DNA from: JAGLQA01 sp023135565
GTDB lineage: Bacteria > Acidobacteriota > Aminicenantia > UBA2199
DNA length: 49,922 nt
Assembly (NCBI GenBank): GCA_030639305.1
Contig: DAOWCY010000026.1
Coordinates: 1-49,922 of the forward strand
Reading direction: 5' to 3'
Shown here: positions 34,796 to 43,233 of the stretch, piece by piece
Layout: the number at the start of each line of letters is the position of its first letter
Position numbering within the stretch: position 1 is the first letter of the stretch
Translations under genes and position numbers: made by a program
Notes under the pieces: generated by a model
Told to the model about the DNA's origin: nothing
What the model saw: the letters and a program-made list of their open reading frames with translations, nothing else
Databases searched by the model: none

Positions 34796-36314
34796 AAAAA
34801 TTGGTCTGTCCCCTTTTTTTTCTATTTTTGCCCTGTGGCTGATCGTCTTTTTTTGCTTTACCGGCCCGCTGGGCGCCGCCTCTGAAGTCACCATCGGCTC
34901 GAAAAAATTTACCGAATCGGTCATCCTGGGAGAAATCCTTTACCACCTTACCGCCGATGCCGGTGCGCAGCCGGTTCACCGCCGCGAATTAGGCGGCACA
35001 CGCATCCTCTGGAATGCCTTATTAAAAGGAGATATCGACGCCTATGCCGAATACAGCGGCACTATCAGTCAAGAAATTCTTGCCGCTGAAGGCGTCCGCG
35101 GTTTACCGGCTATCCGCGCCGCTTTAAAAAAACGCGGCATTCTTATGAGCCTGCCCCTGGGTTTTAACAACACCTATATTATCGGCATGAAGAAAGAGCG
35201 GGCCGCGGAATTGAATATAGAAAAGATATCGGATTTAAGATTTCATCCCGGTTTGAGATTGGGTTTTAGTAATGAATTCATAGACCGGGGAGACGGCTGG
35301 CCGGGTCTGAGAAACCGCTATAACCTGCCGCAGACTGATGTTCGCGGCCTGGACCATGATATTGCCTACCGCGGCTTGGAAGAGGGCGCCATCGATGCCA
35401 TCGACCTTTATTCCACTGATGCTGAAATCCGCTATTACGGCCTGCGGCGCTTAAAGGATGATCTGAACTATTTCCCCGAATATAAAGCCCTTATCCTATA
35501 CCGGGAAGAATTAAAGAAACGCTGTCCTCTGGTTGTTAAAAATTTCCTTCTTCTCGAAGGAAAAATTACCGAAGAACAAATGACGCTTTTGAATGCCCGG
35601 TCGAAATTGGACAAAATGCCGGAAAGCCGGGCCGCCGCGGAATTTTTAAGCGATACTTTTTCGATGTCTGCGCAGTCTGAAGAAGAGACCGGGTGCGACC
35701 GTTTTCTAAAACATACCCGCGAGCACCTGCTGCTGGTTTTTATCTCCCTGGCTGCCGCCATTATCGTTTCGCTGCCCTTAGGAATTGCCGCGGCTAAATT
35801 CCCTAAAGCAGGTCATATCATTTTAGGTATTGTGGGAATTATCCAGACCATACCTTCGTTGGCGCTGCTTGTTTTTATGATTCCCTTGTTGGGCATAGGC
35901 GGCCCACCGGCGTTAATGGCCTTATTTCTTTACAGTCTTCTGCCCATTGTGCGCAACACTTACACCGGGATTCATAACATACCGGTTCCTATCCGCGAAT
36001 CGGCTCAAGCTTTAGGATTACCGGCCCGGGCGCGATTGTTCTTGATTGAACTGCCGCTGGCGTCGCGGACCATATTGGCCGGGATAAAAACATCGGCTGT
36101 TATCAATGTGGGCACCGCTACATTAGGCGCTCTTATCGGCGCAGGCGGTTACGGTCAACCGATCTTAACCGGTATTCGTCTGGATGATGTGGGGCTAATC
36201 CTCCAGGGCGCGGTCCCGGCTGCGCTGCTGGCTCTGCTGGTACAGCTTATTTTCGATATTTTCGACCGGGTGTTTATTCCCAGGGGGCTGCGTATTAAAA
36301 GCGGCGATTCGTAG
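34620..36314 (+). CDS. Osmoprotectant ABC transporter, substrate-binding/permease fusion (5' end disrupted)
   Basis: Order: signal/anchor about residues 60-88 (SPFFSIFALWLIVFFCF), a periplasmic binding domain of the OsmX/OpuCC type to about 355 (VTIGSKKFTESVILGEIL, LLKGDIDAYAEYSGT), then a permease with about five membrane helices and the EAA-like segment 'IRESAQALGLPARARLFLIE'. The original start is probably ATG 34570, preceded by AAAGGAGG at about 34552. From there MKRKIGLSP would run straight into SPFFSIFALW if the 218 bp between the two 18-bp duplicates were removed. With the insert that frame ends early. The downstream frame is open from TTG 34620, without a ribosome-binding site. The gene may be poorly expressed, shifted to a weak start, or inactive. 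Fusions I know of in this family mostly have the permease first, so this order is less usual. Confidence 0.8.
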   Translation: MPPAAPAGEAKLLKKFDQNFYLFKIKSAHPLPLAAEPLIAPPCARGLEAKALTRCPRNSKIGLSPFFSIFALWLIVFFCFTGPLGAASEVTIGSKKFTESVILGEILYHLTADAGAQPVHRRELGGTRILWNALLKGDIDAYAEYSGTISQEILAAEGVRGLPAIRAALKKRGILMSLPLGFNNTYIIGMKKERAAELNIEKISDLRFHPGLRLGFSNEFIDRGDGWPGLRNRYNLPQTDVRGLDHDIAYRGLEEGAIDAIDLYSTDAEIRYYGLRRLKDDLNYFPEYKALILYREELKKRCPLVVKNFLLLEGKITEEQMTLLNARSKLDKMPESRAAAEFLSDTFSMSAQSEEETGCDRFLKHTREHLLLVFISLAAAIIVSLPLGIAAAKFPKAGHIILGIVGIIQTIPSLALLVFMIPLLGIGGPPALMALFLYSLLPIVRNTYTGIHNIPVPIRESAQALGLPARARLFLIELPLASRTILAGIKTSAVINVGTATLGALIGAGGYGQPILTGIRLDDVGLILQGAVPAALLALLVQLIFDIFDRVFIPRGLRIKSGDS

Positions 36315-36432
36315 AAAAAGTATAGCAGCTATTCATAAGTTAAAATTTTTTTTCCTGGAATTATCGAGATATTTTTTTCTTTTTTTTATATAATATACTG
36401 GTGTAGTGTCAACCGTGAAATGTTGGATAAGC

Positions 36433-36465
36433 AAAAGTTTGGCCCCCGGCAGGGCCGCCGGAGGC
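36433..36465 (+). repeat. Family 1 repeat core (copy D, short)
   Basis: AAAAGTTTGGCCCCCGGCAG then GGCCGCCGGAGGC; only the GC-rich half is present. It lies 60 bp before the start of the surface-protein gene. Confidence 0.75.
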
Positions 36466-36524
36466 GAAGAAAATTATTGTTTGCCCGACAGACGGGGCTT
36501 GACGCACCACTATAGGAGTTTAAT

Positions 36525-37820
36525 ATGAAAGTAAAAAAAATTATTTTATTAGTAATATCAACGGTTTTTTTTTCAAGCCTGATGTTTTCAGCATACGTCA
36601 AAGTAAAATCGCCCAACGGCGGTGAAACGTGGCAGTTGGGCAGTGAAAAATTAATTACATGGGAGAAATCGGGAGATTATACGCATTTTCGAATAATCCT
36701 TCGTAAAGCCAATAAAAGAGTTGGAGATATTGCTTTGAACCTCGGCCCTAATTCAACCTCCTATTTATGGAAAAAAGTGGGTGAATATATCGGGGGAAAT
36801 GTGACTGCAGGCAGCGATTATAAAATAAGAGTTAGGGCATATTTCCCCAATGGGGTTGAAAGCGACGACAGCGATCTTAATTTTTCAATTATCTCGAAGA
36901 GCAAATCGAGGTTTAAAACCGGCAGAAGAAAAAAAGGACAGGCGATAGTAAAAAAGATCAGAGTTCTTTCTCCTAAGGGAGGAAATTATGAGACAGGTCA
37001 AAAGCTTCCTATTAGTTGGACAACCAATTGGAAAACCGGTTCCCGGGATATCTTTTATCTCGATCTCTATAGTGGCAGCGGGAAAAAATTTAAAAGAAAT
37101 ATAGGTAAAAGTAAACCGGGTTTTAGGAGTTTGAATTGGCCGATTCCAGGTGATGTTTGGCCGGAGTTTTACACTATCCGGGTATCTCAAGGAAACTGTA
37201 AAGCCCTCAGCGGCAGGTTCCACATATCCAGGTCATATGCGGGCAAACCCAAATTCTATATTATTAAGGGGAAAGTTGTTAATGGGTGGAGAATCAATAA
37301 ATATGATCCAAACGATGGCACCGGCTACAGCGAATGTAAAAAAAGGAGAGAACAAGAAGATAGCGATCCCGGACCTGGAGTGATTCGAGTGGGGTACAGT
37401 ACCTATAGGATATATGACTATGAGGAAAGCGAGTTTTCCTGGTGTTATAATTATTATCGCAGTTTTGTTTATTTCAACCTTAAATCGGCGCCTAGACAGG
37501 GTATCCTGGTAAAGGCTGAATTAAAATATAATAAGCAAGTGGGGGGATGTGCATACTCTGCCAGGGTTTATGCACTTGATCGGAAATGGGGGAAAAATAG
37601 CAGTTTGTTTTCTGTAAAAGCGACTTATCATGCGGATCCCGCGGATTTTAGAGATGTAGTGAATAAATGGTTAGCTTTTCCCAATGCCAACTATGGACTC
37701 GTTTTTGTGGGCCCGGCTGAAAAAACGCGCGATAAAGGGAAAACAGGCTATAAAAGAAATTGTTTGTTATATTATGATAACGTCCGTCTCGTACTGACAT
37801 TTAAGGAACAAGCTAAATAG
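36525..37820 (+). CDS. Secreted surface protein with two Kre9/KNH-like domains
   Basis: 431 residues with a Sec signal (about 1-22). Two tandem modules of the 'SPNGGETWQLGSEKLITW' type follow: residues about 24-125, and about 146-235 starting IRVLSPKGGNYETGQKLPIS. These resemble the Ser/Thr-rich-protein (Kre9/KNH) domain common in exported proteins of uncultivated lineages. The C-terminal part, about 250-431, is a separate beta-rich domain (SFVYFNLKSAP, VNKWLAFPNANYGLVFVG) like the DNRLRE-type modules of surface proteins. Start ATG 36525 follows a TAGGAG box. Function unknown, probably cell-surface or secreted. Confidence 0.75.
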   Translation: MKVKKIILLVISTVFFSSLMFSAYVKVKSPNGGETWQLGSEKLITWEKSGDYTHFRIILRKANKRVGDIALNLGPNSTSYLWKKVGEYIGGNVTAGSDYKIRVRAYFPNGVESDDSDLNFSIISKSKSRFKTGRRKKGQAIVKKIRVLSPKGGNYETGQKLPISWTTNWKTGSRDIFYLDLYSGSGKKFKRNIGKSKPGFRSLNWPIPGDVWPEFYTIRVSQGNCKALSGRFHISRSYAGKPKFYIIKGKVVNGWRINKYDPNDGTGYSECKKRREQEDSDPGPGVIRVGYSTYRIYDYEESEFSWCYNYYRSFVYFNLKSAPRQGILVKAELKYNKQVGGCAYSARVYALDRKWGKNSSLFSVKATYHADPADFRDVVNKWLAFPNANYGLVFVGPAEKTRDKGKTGYKRNCLLYYDNVRLVLTFKEQAK

Positions 37821-37898
37821 CAGGTAAAAGCAGTTCCAAAATATGGATTCCATTTTTGATATTTTTTTAACTATAATCTTTTTCTACGAGGTGATAAG

Positions 37899-38639
37899 AT
37901 GAGCGAATGGTTCGAAGATGAAGTTTTCTGGCGGGAGGTTTACCCCTACTTATTCCCGGAAATCAGGTTCCTCGGCGCTGGGGAAGAGATCGAGAAACTG
38001 CTGGATTTGATCGATTTTAAAGGCGAGACGGTGTTGGATTTGTGCTGCGGCCCGGGGCGGCACTCGGTGGCTTTAGCCCAAAAAGGGTTCAGCGTCACCG
38101 GGGTTGATCGCACCGCTCTTTTTTTAGAAAAAGCGCGGGCCCTGGCAAAAAAGGATAATGCCGCCGTAGAGTGGGTGCTGGAAGACATACGAAAGTTCTC
38201 CCGCCCCGGCGCTTTCGACCTGATTGTCAGCCTGATGACTTCTTTCGGTTATTTCGAAGATGAGCAGGAGAACCTAAACGTGCTGGACATGATGTATCGA
38301 AACTTAAAAGAAGGGGGTATCGCCTTATTCGACATGGTAGGTAAAGAGTGTGTCGCCCGGCATTTCCAGGCCACCAGTTCCACTGAACTTGGGGATGGTA
38401 TTATTTTTCTCGAGCGTCACCGGATATATAATGATTGGTGCCGCCTCAGTAGTGATTGGATCGTGATCGAAAACGGCAAAGCGGAGACTTTTACTTTCAG
38501 TCACAGCTTATATTCGGGCCGGGAGATTAGAGAATTGTTGTTGGCCGCCGGTTTTAAGGAGGTCAAGCTTTTCGGGGATTTAGATGGAGGGGAGTATGGT
38601 GTTGACTCCCGGCGTTTGGTTGTCGCCGCTAAAAAATAA
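37899..38639 (+). CDS. SAM-dependent class I methyltransferase
   Basis: 246 residues. Motif I is TVLDLCCGPGRHS (about 44-56), followed by the acidic VTGVDRT at the end of strand 2 and EDIRKFSRPGAFDLIVSLMT as motifs II-III. The N-terminal MSEWFEDEVFWREVYPYLFP is typical of the UbiE/Methyltransf_25-like enzymes annotated only generally. ATG 37899 has an AGGTG box. It is not in an operon with its neighbours and the substrate is unknown. Confidence 0.85.
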   Translation: MSEWFEDEVFWREVYPYLFPEIRFLGAGEEIEKLLDLIDFKGETVLDLCCGPGRHSVALAQKGFSVTGVDRTALFLEKARALAKKDNAAVEWVLEDIRKFSRPGAFDLIVSLMTSFGYFEDEQENLNVLDMMYRNLKEGGIALFDMVGKECVARHFQATSSTELGDGIIFLERHRIYNDWCRLSSDWIVIENGKAETFTFSHSLYSGREIRELLLAAGFKEVKLFGDLDGGEYGVDSRRLVVAAKK

Positions 38640-38681
38640 ATGAAAGAGTCAGGCAAGAAACGTTTTTTCATGAAATTAAAC

Positions 38682-38737
38682 AGAAGTTTTGATCAAACTT
38701 TTTTAAAAGTTTGGCTCCCGGCAGGGCCGCCGGAGGC
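38682..38737 (+). repeat. Family 1 repeat core (copy E)
   Basis: AGAAGTTTTGATCAAACTTT, then TTTAAAAGTTTGGCTCCCGG and CAGGGCCGCCGGAGGC. It lies between the convergent methyltransferase and xerC genes. Confidence 0.85.
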
Positions 38738-38802
38738 GAGGTGTTTTTTTAGTAAGCAAGAAACGTTTTTTTGTTTGTAATTTGGGGCTTGTAATTTGTA
38801 GT

Positions 38803-39684
38803 TTACCCCCTGGGGTGGAACTGCTTGTATACTTTCAGCAGGTCGGAATAATTCAGGTTGGTGTATTTTTCGGTGGTAGTTAGGTTGGAATGACCTAAAA
38901 GTTCCTGGATCACGCGCAGGTCGGCGCCCCGCTGCAGCAAATGGGTGGCAAAAGAGTGCCGGAAAAGGTGAGGGTATATGCTGCGGGACGACTGCATCAC
39001 TTCCCGGAAAACGTCTTGCAGGATGCGTTCGATGGAGCGGTCGGTGATCTTATTTCCTTTGGAGTTTAAAAATATAAATTCGTTCTGGGTTTTGAATTTT
39101 TCCCGGGCCGCTTCTAAATAGCGCAGTAATATCTGCCGGGCTTTATCGTGGAAAGGGACGATGCGTTCTTTTTTTCCTTTGCCTAATACGCGGATCAGTC
39201 CTTCTTCGAAATCGATGTCTCCCCGTTTCAGGTTGGTCAATTCAGAAATTCTCAGCCCGGTGGCATATAAAAATTCAAAAGCGGCTTTGTTTCTTAGAGT
39301 CAGGAACTTGTCTTCCGGCAGGTTATCGAGGAACCGGTTCATCTCTTTTTCGGTCAGCAGTTGGGGCAGTTTTTTTTCGATTTTGGGTGATGAGATGACG
39401 TCGAAGGGATTTTTCTCGATTTTGCCCTGCCGCACTAAGTAGGTATAAAAAGACTTGACTGCATAGATTTTCCGGGACATAGTGGCTTTGTTTTTGGTTT
39501 TCAGGAAGATGGTGGATAAAAAATCGCGGATGGTGTCTTTATTGACGGTTTGTTTGCTTTCGTGGAAATAGTTGAAAAACTGTTCGATGTCCTGGCGGTA
39601 GGCTTTTATGGTATTTTCGGAGAACTGTTTGATGAACCCTAAGTGCTCTAAGTACTCTTTTAGATACCGGCTTTGTCTATCCAT
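38803..39684 (-). CDS. xerC: Tyrosine recombinase XerC/XerD
   Basis: 293 residues. An N-terminal SAM-like DNA-binding domain (about 1-100) precedes the catalytic domain with Arg145 (GLRISE), Lys169 (GKGKKER), His239 and Arg242 (HLFRHSFATH), His265 (LLGHSNL) and the nucleophile Tyr274 (TEKYTNL). Length and motifs fit XerC/XerD, which resolve chromosome dimers at dif. The position directly after trmFO, in a dprA-topA-trmFO-xerC string, is the arrangement known from Firmicutes, so xerC is the better name, although XerD cannot be excluded. The start overlaps the end of trmFO by 25 bp. Confidence 0.93.
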   Translation of the reverse strand: MDRQSRYLKEYLEHLGFIKQFSENTIKAYRQDIEQFFNYFHESKQTVNKDTIRDFLSTIFLKTKNKATMSRKIYAVKSFYTYLVRQGKIEKNPFDVISSPKIEKKLPQLLTEKEMNRFLDNLPEDKFLTLRNKAAFEFLYATGLRISELTNLKRGDIDFEEGLIRVLGKGKKERIVPFHDKARQILLRYLEAAREKFKTQNEFIFLNSKGNKITDRSIERILQDVFREVMQSSRSIYPHLFRHSFATHLLQRGADLRVIQELLGHSNLTTTEKYTNLNYSDLLKVYKQFHPRG

Positions 39685-40976
39685 TTGGCCATTTCTTCCA
39701 GGGCAATTTTGGCCTTCATCTCCTTCTTCTGCTTCTTGCTCATACGCCCGGTTTTGATGTCGGGCAGCAAACCGAAAGTAAACTTAGTAGGCCGGAAATC
39801 TTTCCAGTTGGCATTAGAAATATAATTGATCAGGGCACCGCAGGCTGTGCTCTCAGGCAGGTTGTACTGCGGTTGGTTCAATACCCTCTGGGCTGCCAGC
39901 GTCCCGGCTATCAGGCCGGAACTGACGGACTCTACATATCCTTCCACGCCGCATATCTGACCGGCAAAATAAAGGTTGTCTTTCTGCTTGCATTGGTAGT
40001 ATTTGTTGATAATCAGCGGGCCGTTAATATAAGTGTTGCGGTGCATGCGCCCATATCTTTCAAATTCTGCTTTTTCCAAACCGGGGAGCTTGCGAAAAAT
40101 ACGCTTCTGCTCGCCCCATTTCAGCCGGGTCTGGAACCCTACCATCTGGTAAAAATCCTTCTGTAAATCGTCCTGCCTTAACTGGATAACCGCATGGGGC
40201 ATCAGGTTGGTGTTAGGGTCGATTAAACCGACGGGCTTTAAAGGACCGAAAGAGAGCGATTTCTCCCCCCGGGCGGCAATCTCTTCTATAGGCAAACAGG
40301 CTTCAAAAAAAATGCCCTTTTCAAATTCCTTTATGTCTACTTTTTCGGCTTCGATTAAGTCACGCACAAACTCCATGTACTGCTCTTCATTCAGGGGGAT
40401 GTTGACAAAATCAGCGCCGCCTTTATCATAACGGGAGGCTAAGTAAACTTTATCGAAATCTATGGTTTCGGCGTTTATAATCGGGCAGGTGGCGTCGAAA
40501 AAGAATAGGTTCTTACGCATGGTGATTTTGGTCAGGCCGGCGGCTAAACTGCCGCCGGTCAGGGGGCCGGTGGCAATGATGACCGGGAATTCGCTGTCCG
40601 GGATGTCTGCGACTTCTTTTTTGATAATCGTAATCCCGTCCATTTTCTCGATTTTCGCGCTAATGTTTTCCGCCAGCTTGATGCGGTCCACGGAAAAACT
40701 GCTGCCCGCAGGAACACGATACTCTTCAGCGACCTTGATAAAAAAAGAGTCGAGCATTTTGAGTTCTTCTTTTAACAAACCGGAGGGGGTGGATAACTGC
40801 GTGGCTCCTAAAGAATTAGAACATACCAGTTCACCCAAAAAACCGGTTTTGTGGGCTTCGGTTTGGACGCCGGGTCTCATTTCGTATAAATCCACCGCGA
40901 CACCACGTTTTACTGCTTGATAGGCGGCTTCGACTCCTGCCGGACCGCCGCCGATTACGATGACTTTATCTTTCAT
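39660..40976 (-). CDS. trmFO: Methylenetetrahydrofolate-tRNA-(uracil-5-)-methyltransferase TrmFO
   Basis: 438 residues from ATG 40976. FAD-dependent enzyme making m5U54 in the tRNA T loop with methylenetetrahydrofolate as carbon donor. Seen: FAD-binding VIVIGGGPAGVEAAYQA, the family stretch YEMRPGVQTEAHKTG with FLGELVCSNSL, and CGVEGYVES with GLIAGTLAA near the C-terminus. A longer in-frame start upstream would translate repeat sequence and is rejected. The nearest GGAGG (15 bp upstream) belongs to a family 1 repeat. Confidence 0.96.
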   Translation of the reverse strand: MKDKVIVIGGGPAGVEAAYQAVKRGVAVDLYEMRPGVQTEAHKTGFLGELVCSNSLGATQLSTPSGLLKEELKMLDSFFIKVAEEYRVPAGSSFSVDRIKLAENISAKIEKMDGITIIKKEVADIPDSEFPVIIATGPLTGGSLAAGLTKITMRKNLFFFDATCPIINAETIDFDKVYLASRYDKGGADFVNIPLNEEQYMEFVRDLIEAEKVDIKEFEKGIFFEACLPIEEIAARGEKSLSFGPLKPVGLIDPNTNLMPHAVIQLRQDDLQKDFYQMVGFQTRLKWGEQKRIFRKLPGLEKAEFERYGRMHRNTYINGPLIINKYYQCKQKDNLYFAGQICGVEGYVESVSSGLIAGTLAAQRVLNQPQYNLPESTACGALINYISNANWKDFRPTKFTFGLLPDIKTGRMSKKQKKEMKAKIALEEMAKWIDKAGI

Positions 40977-40982
40977 TTTTTG

Positions 40983-41050
40983 TTTTCTTGCCTCCGGCGG
41001 CCAGGGGGCTCTTTTGAAAAACCGCCCCCTGGACCCCCACAAAACTTTTG
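40983..41050 (-). repeat. Family 1 repeat (copy F) between topA and trmFO
   Basis: On the plus strand: TTGCCTCCGGCGGCCAGGGG, GCTCTTTTGAAAAACCGCCC, CCTGGACCCCCACAAAACTT and TTGC. In the direction of the genes it ends GCCGCCGGAGGCAAG just before the trmFO start, so it may supply the ribosome-binding sequence. Confidence 0.75.
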
Positions 41051-41067
41051 CTAATCTCTTGTTTTAA

Positions 41068-43233
41068 TTAGTTTTTTGACGATTCTGCTGCCGGTTCTTT
41101 ATTCTTGCTTTTGCTGCTCTTGCGCTTGGCTCCCGCTTCTATATAAGTGCAGTCAGGATAACCGCTGCAGCCTACGAAAAATCTCCTGGTTTTCTTGGAA
41201 AACCTCTTCAATAAAGGTTTTCCACAGGTAGGACAGTCGCCTAATTTCTCGTCCCTGGCGGCTTCTATGAAAGTGCATTTGGGATAACCGGAACAGCCGA
41301 TAAAATAACTCCTGGTCTTACGGGAATAACGTTTTACCAGGGTTTTACCGCACCCGGACACAGGACAAATACGGTCTAAGGGTTCGTCTTTCTTGACTTC
41401 TTCACTGCCGCTGCCGGTAAATTTCTCCGTATGCTTGCAGTCGGGATAACCGGAGCAGCCGGTAAACCAACCCCTGGTTTTGAAGGAGTATTTCAGGATC
41501 AGTTCTTTCTCGCATTTGGGACATTTCTTCCCGGTGGTTAACTGGATTTTTTCCTTATCATTCACCCGCTGCAAATCCACCATTAGCTTTTTATAAAAAC
41601 TATCGATGCCTTCTATCCAATCTAAACTGCCTTCGGATACCTGGTCTAACTGCTTCTCCAAATCCGCGGTAAAATTGTAATTCATTATGTCTTTGAAGTT
41701 CTCATCCAAATATTCCAGCACGTTAGTGCCGAGAAAGGTGGGGGTGAATTTGCCTTCCTCTTTAAAAGCATATGCCCGCCTGCCTAAAGTGTCGATAATG
41801 GTGGCATAGGTAGACGGCCTGCCGATACCTTTCTCTTCCAGCACTCTTACTAAAGAAGCTTCCGTATACCGGGCCGGGGGTTTGGTGAAGTTCTGTTTGG
41901 GGTCGAGTTTTAAAAGCTTGAGAAGTTCTCCTTCTTTTAAGGCGGGCAGTTCATCCAGGTTACTTTTGGTCTTAAGAACTTTGTTAAAACCGGGGAATTT
42001 TACGATTTCCCCTTTGGCGGTAAAAAGATAATCGCCGTTGCCAACCTCGAAAACAGTCTCTTCCACTTCCGCTTCTTTCATCTGCGAGGCCAAAAAACGG
42101 TCCCAGATCAATTTGTAAATTTTTAACTGGCCGGCATTGAGGTATTTTTTTACCTCCTCGGGCTTGCGCAGGGGCAGTGTCGGACGGATGGTTTCATGGG
42201 CGTCCTGGATTTTTTTCTTGGTGCTGTAATAATTGGGCTTATCAGGATTGTATTCGGGACCGAAATTACCGCTGATGAAATCTTTTGCCGCGCTCCTGGC
42301 TTCATTGGAGATGCGGTAAGAGTCGGTTCTCATATAGGTGATCAAACCTGTTCTTTCACCCTGCCCTAAATCGATGCCTTCATAGAGGCCCTGGGCCAGC
42401 CTCATGGTGCTCTTGACCGGGAGATTGAAGCGGCGGTAGGATTCCTGCTGCAAAGTAGAAGTAATCAGGGGAGGCAGCGGCCTGCGTTTCTTGAGCTTCT
42501 TTTTGATTTTCTCCAATATATAATCATGCCGCCCCAATTCGGTGACTACCGTGTCGTTTTCCTCTTTGTTGGAGATTTTTATCTTTTTCTTTTTATGTTT
42601 TTCTAACTTCGCGTTGAAAGACGGTTTTTGGGAACCTTCTAATTGGGCGGCTATGGTCCAGTACTCTTCAGGATCGAAAGCCTGGATTTCCCGCTCCCGC
42701 TCCACGATCAGTTTCAGGGCGATGGACTGTACCCTGCCTGCGGATAAGGGGCCGCCTAACTTTTTTTGCAGCACGGGGCTGATTTTATACCCGGCCAGGC
42801 GGTCCAACAGCCGCCGCATCTGCTGCGAATTTACCTTGTCCATGTCTAAGGCCATGGGGTTTTCTACGGCCTGGACAATGGCCTGTTTGGTAATCTCGTT
42901 AAAAAAGATGCGCTGGATGTTGTTATTGCTCCCTTTCAATAATTCCTGCAAATGAAAAGCGATGGCTTCGCCTTCCCGGTCGGGGTCGGGGCCCAACAGT
43001 ATCGTTGTGCTTTTCCGCGACAGTTTTTTTAATTCTTCGATGATGTGTTTTTTATCTTTTAATTCCTCATAATAGGGTTTGTAGTTTTTTTCCACATCGA
43101 TACTCAGGATCTTGGGATTCAGGTCCCGCACATGTCCCATGGAAGAACTAACGATATAGCCGGGGCCTAAGTACTTGGAGATGGTATTAGATTTGGCCGG
43201 CGATTCAACTATAATCAATGTTTTCTGCTTCAT
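41068..43233 (-). CDS. topA: DNA topoisomerase I
   Basis: 721 residues. Type IA topoisomerase that relaxes negative supercoils. Toprim motif GPDPDREGEA (Asp83, Asp85, Glu87), catalytic Tyr300 in LITYMRTDS, and the STY segment GIGRPSTYATII. Three C-terminal four-Cys zinc ribbons follow, each of the CPxC...GCSGYPxC type (about 580-700), and a Lys/Ser-rich tail. The ATG overlaps the dprA stop in an ATGA junction. Confidence 0.98.
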   Translation of the reverse strand: MKQKTLIIVESPAKSNTISKYLGPGYIVSSSMGHVRDLNPKILSIDVEKNYKPYYEELKDKKHIIEELKKLSRKSTTILLGPDPDREGEAIAFHLQELLKGSNNNIQRIFFNEITKQAIVQAVENPMALDMDKVNSQQMRRLLDRLAGYKISPVLQKKLGGPLSAGRVQSIALKLIVEREREIQAFDPEEYWTIAAQLEGSQKPSFNAKLEKHKKKKIKISNKEENDTVVTELGRHDYILEKIKKKLKKRRPLPPLITSTLQQESYRRFNLPVKSTMRLAQGLYEGIDLGQGERTGLITYMRTDSYRISNEARSAAKDFISGNFGPEYNPDKPNYYSTKKKIQDAHETIRPTLPLRKPEEVKKYLNAGQLKIYKLIWDRFLASQMKEAEVEETVFEVGNGDYLFTAKGEIVKFPGFNKVLKTKSNLDELPALKEGELLKLLKLDPKQNFTKPPARYTEASLVRVLEEKGIGRPSTYATIIDTLGRRAYAFKEEGKFTPTFLGTNVLEYLDENFKDIMNYNFTADLEKQLDQVSEGSLDWIEGIDSFYKKLMVDLQRVNDKEKIQLTTGKKCPKCEKELILKYSFKTRGWFTGCSGYPDCKHTEKFTGSGSEEVKKDEPLDRICPVSGCGKTLVKRYSRKTRSYFIGCSGYPKCTFIEAARDEKLGDCPTCGKPLLKRFSKKTRRFFVGCSGYPDCTYIEAGAKRKSSKSKNKEPAAESSKN

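Noticed and set aside
36400..36520. IS-like inverted ends (TGGTGTAGTGTCAA and TTGACGCACCACTA) around repeat copy D
   Set aside because: Only about 9 positions match with gaps and there is no gene between them; too weak to call an element.
40977..41042. Longer trmFO start (MWGSRGRFFKRAPW...)
   Set aside because: The extra residues come from the family 1 repeat; MKDKVIVIGGG at 40976 matches the normal start of the FAD fold.
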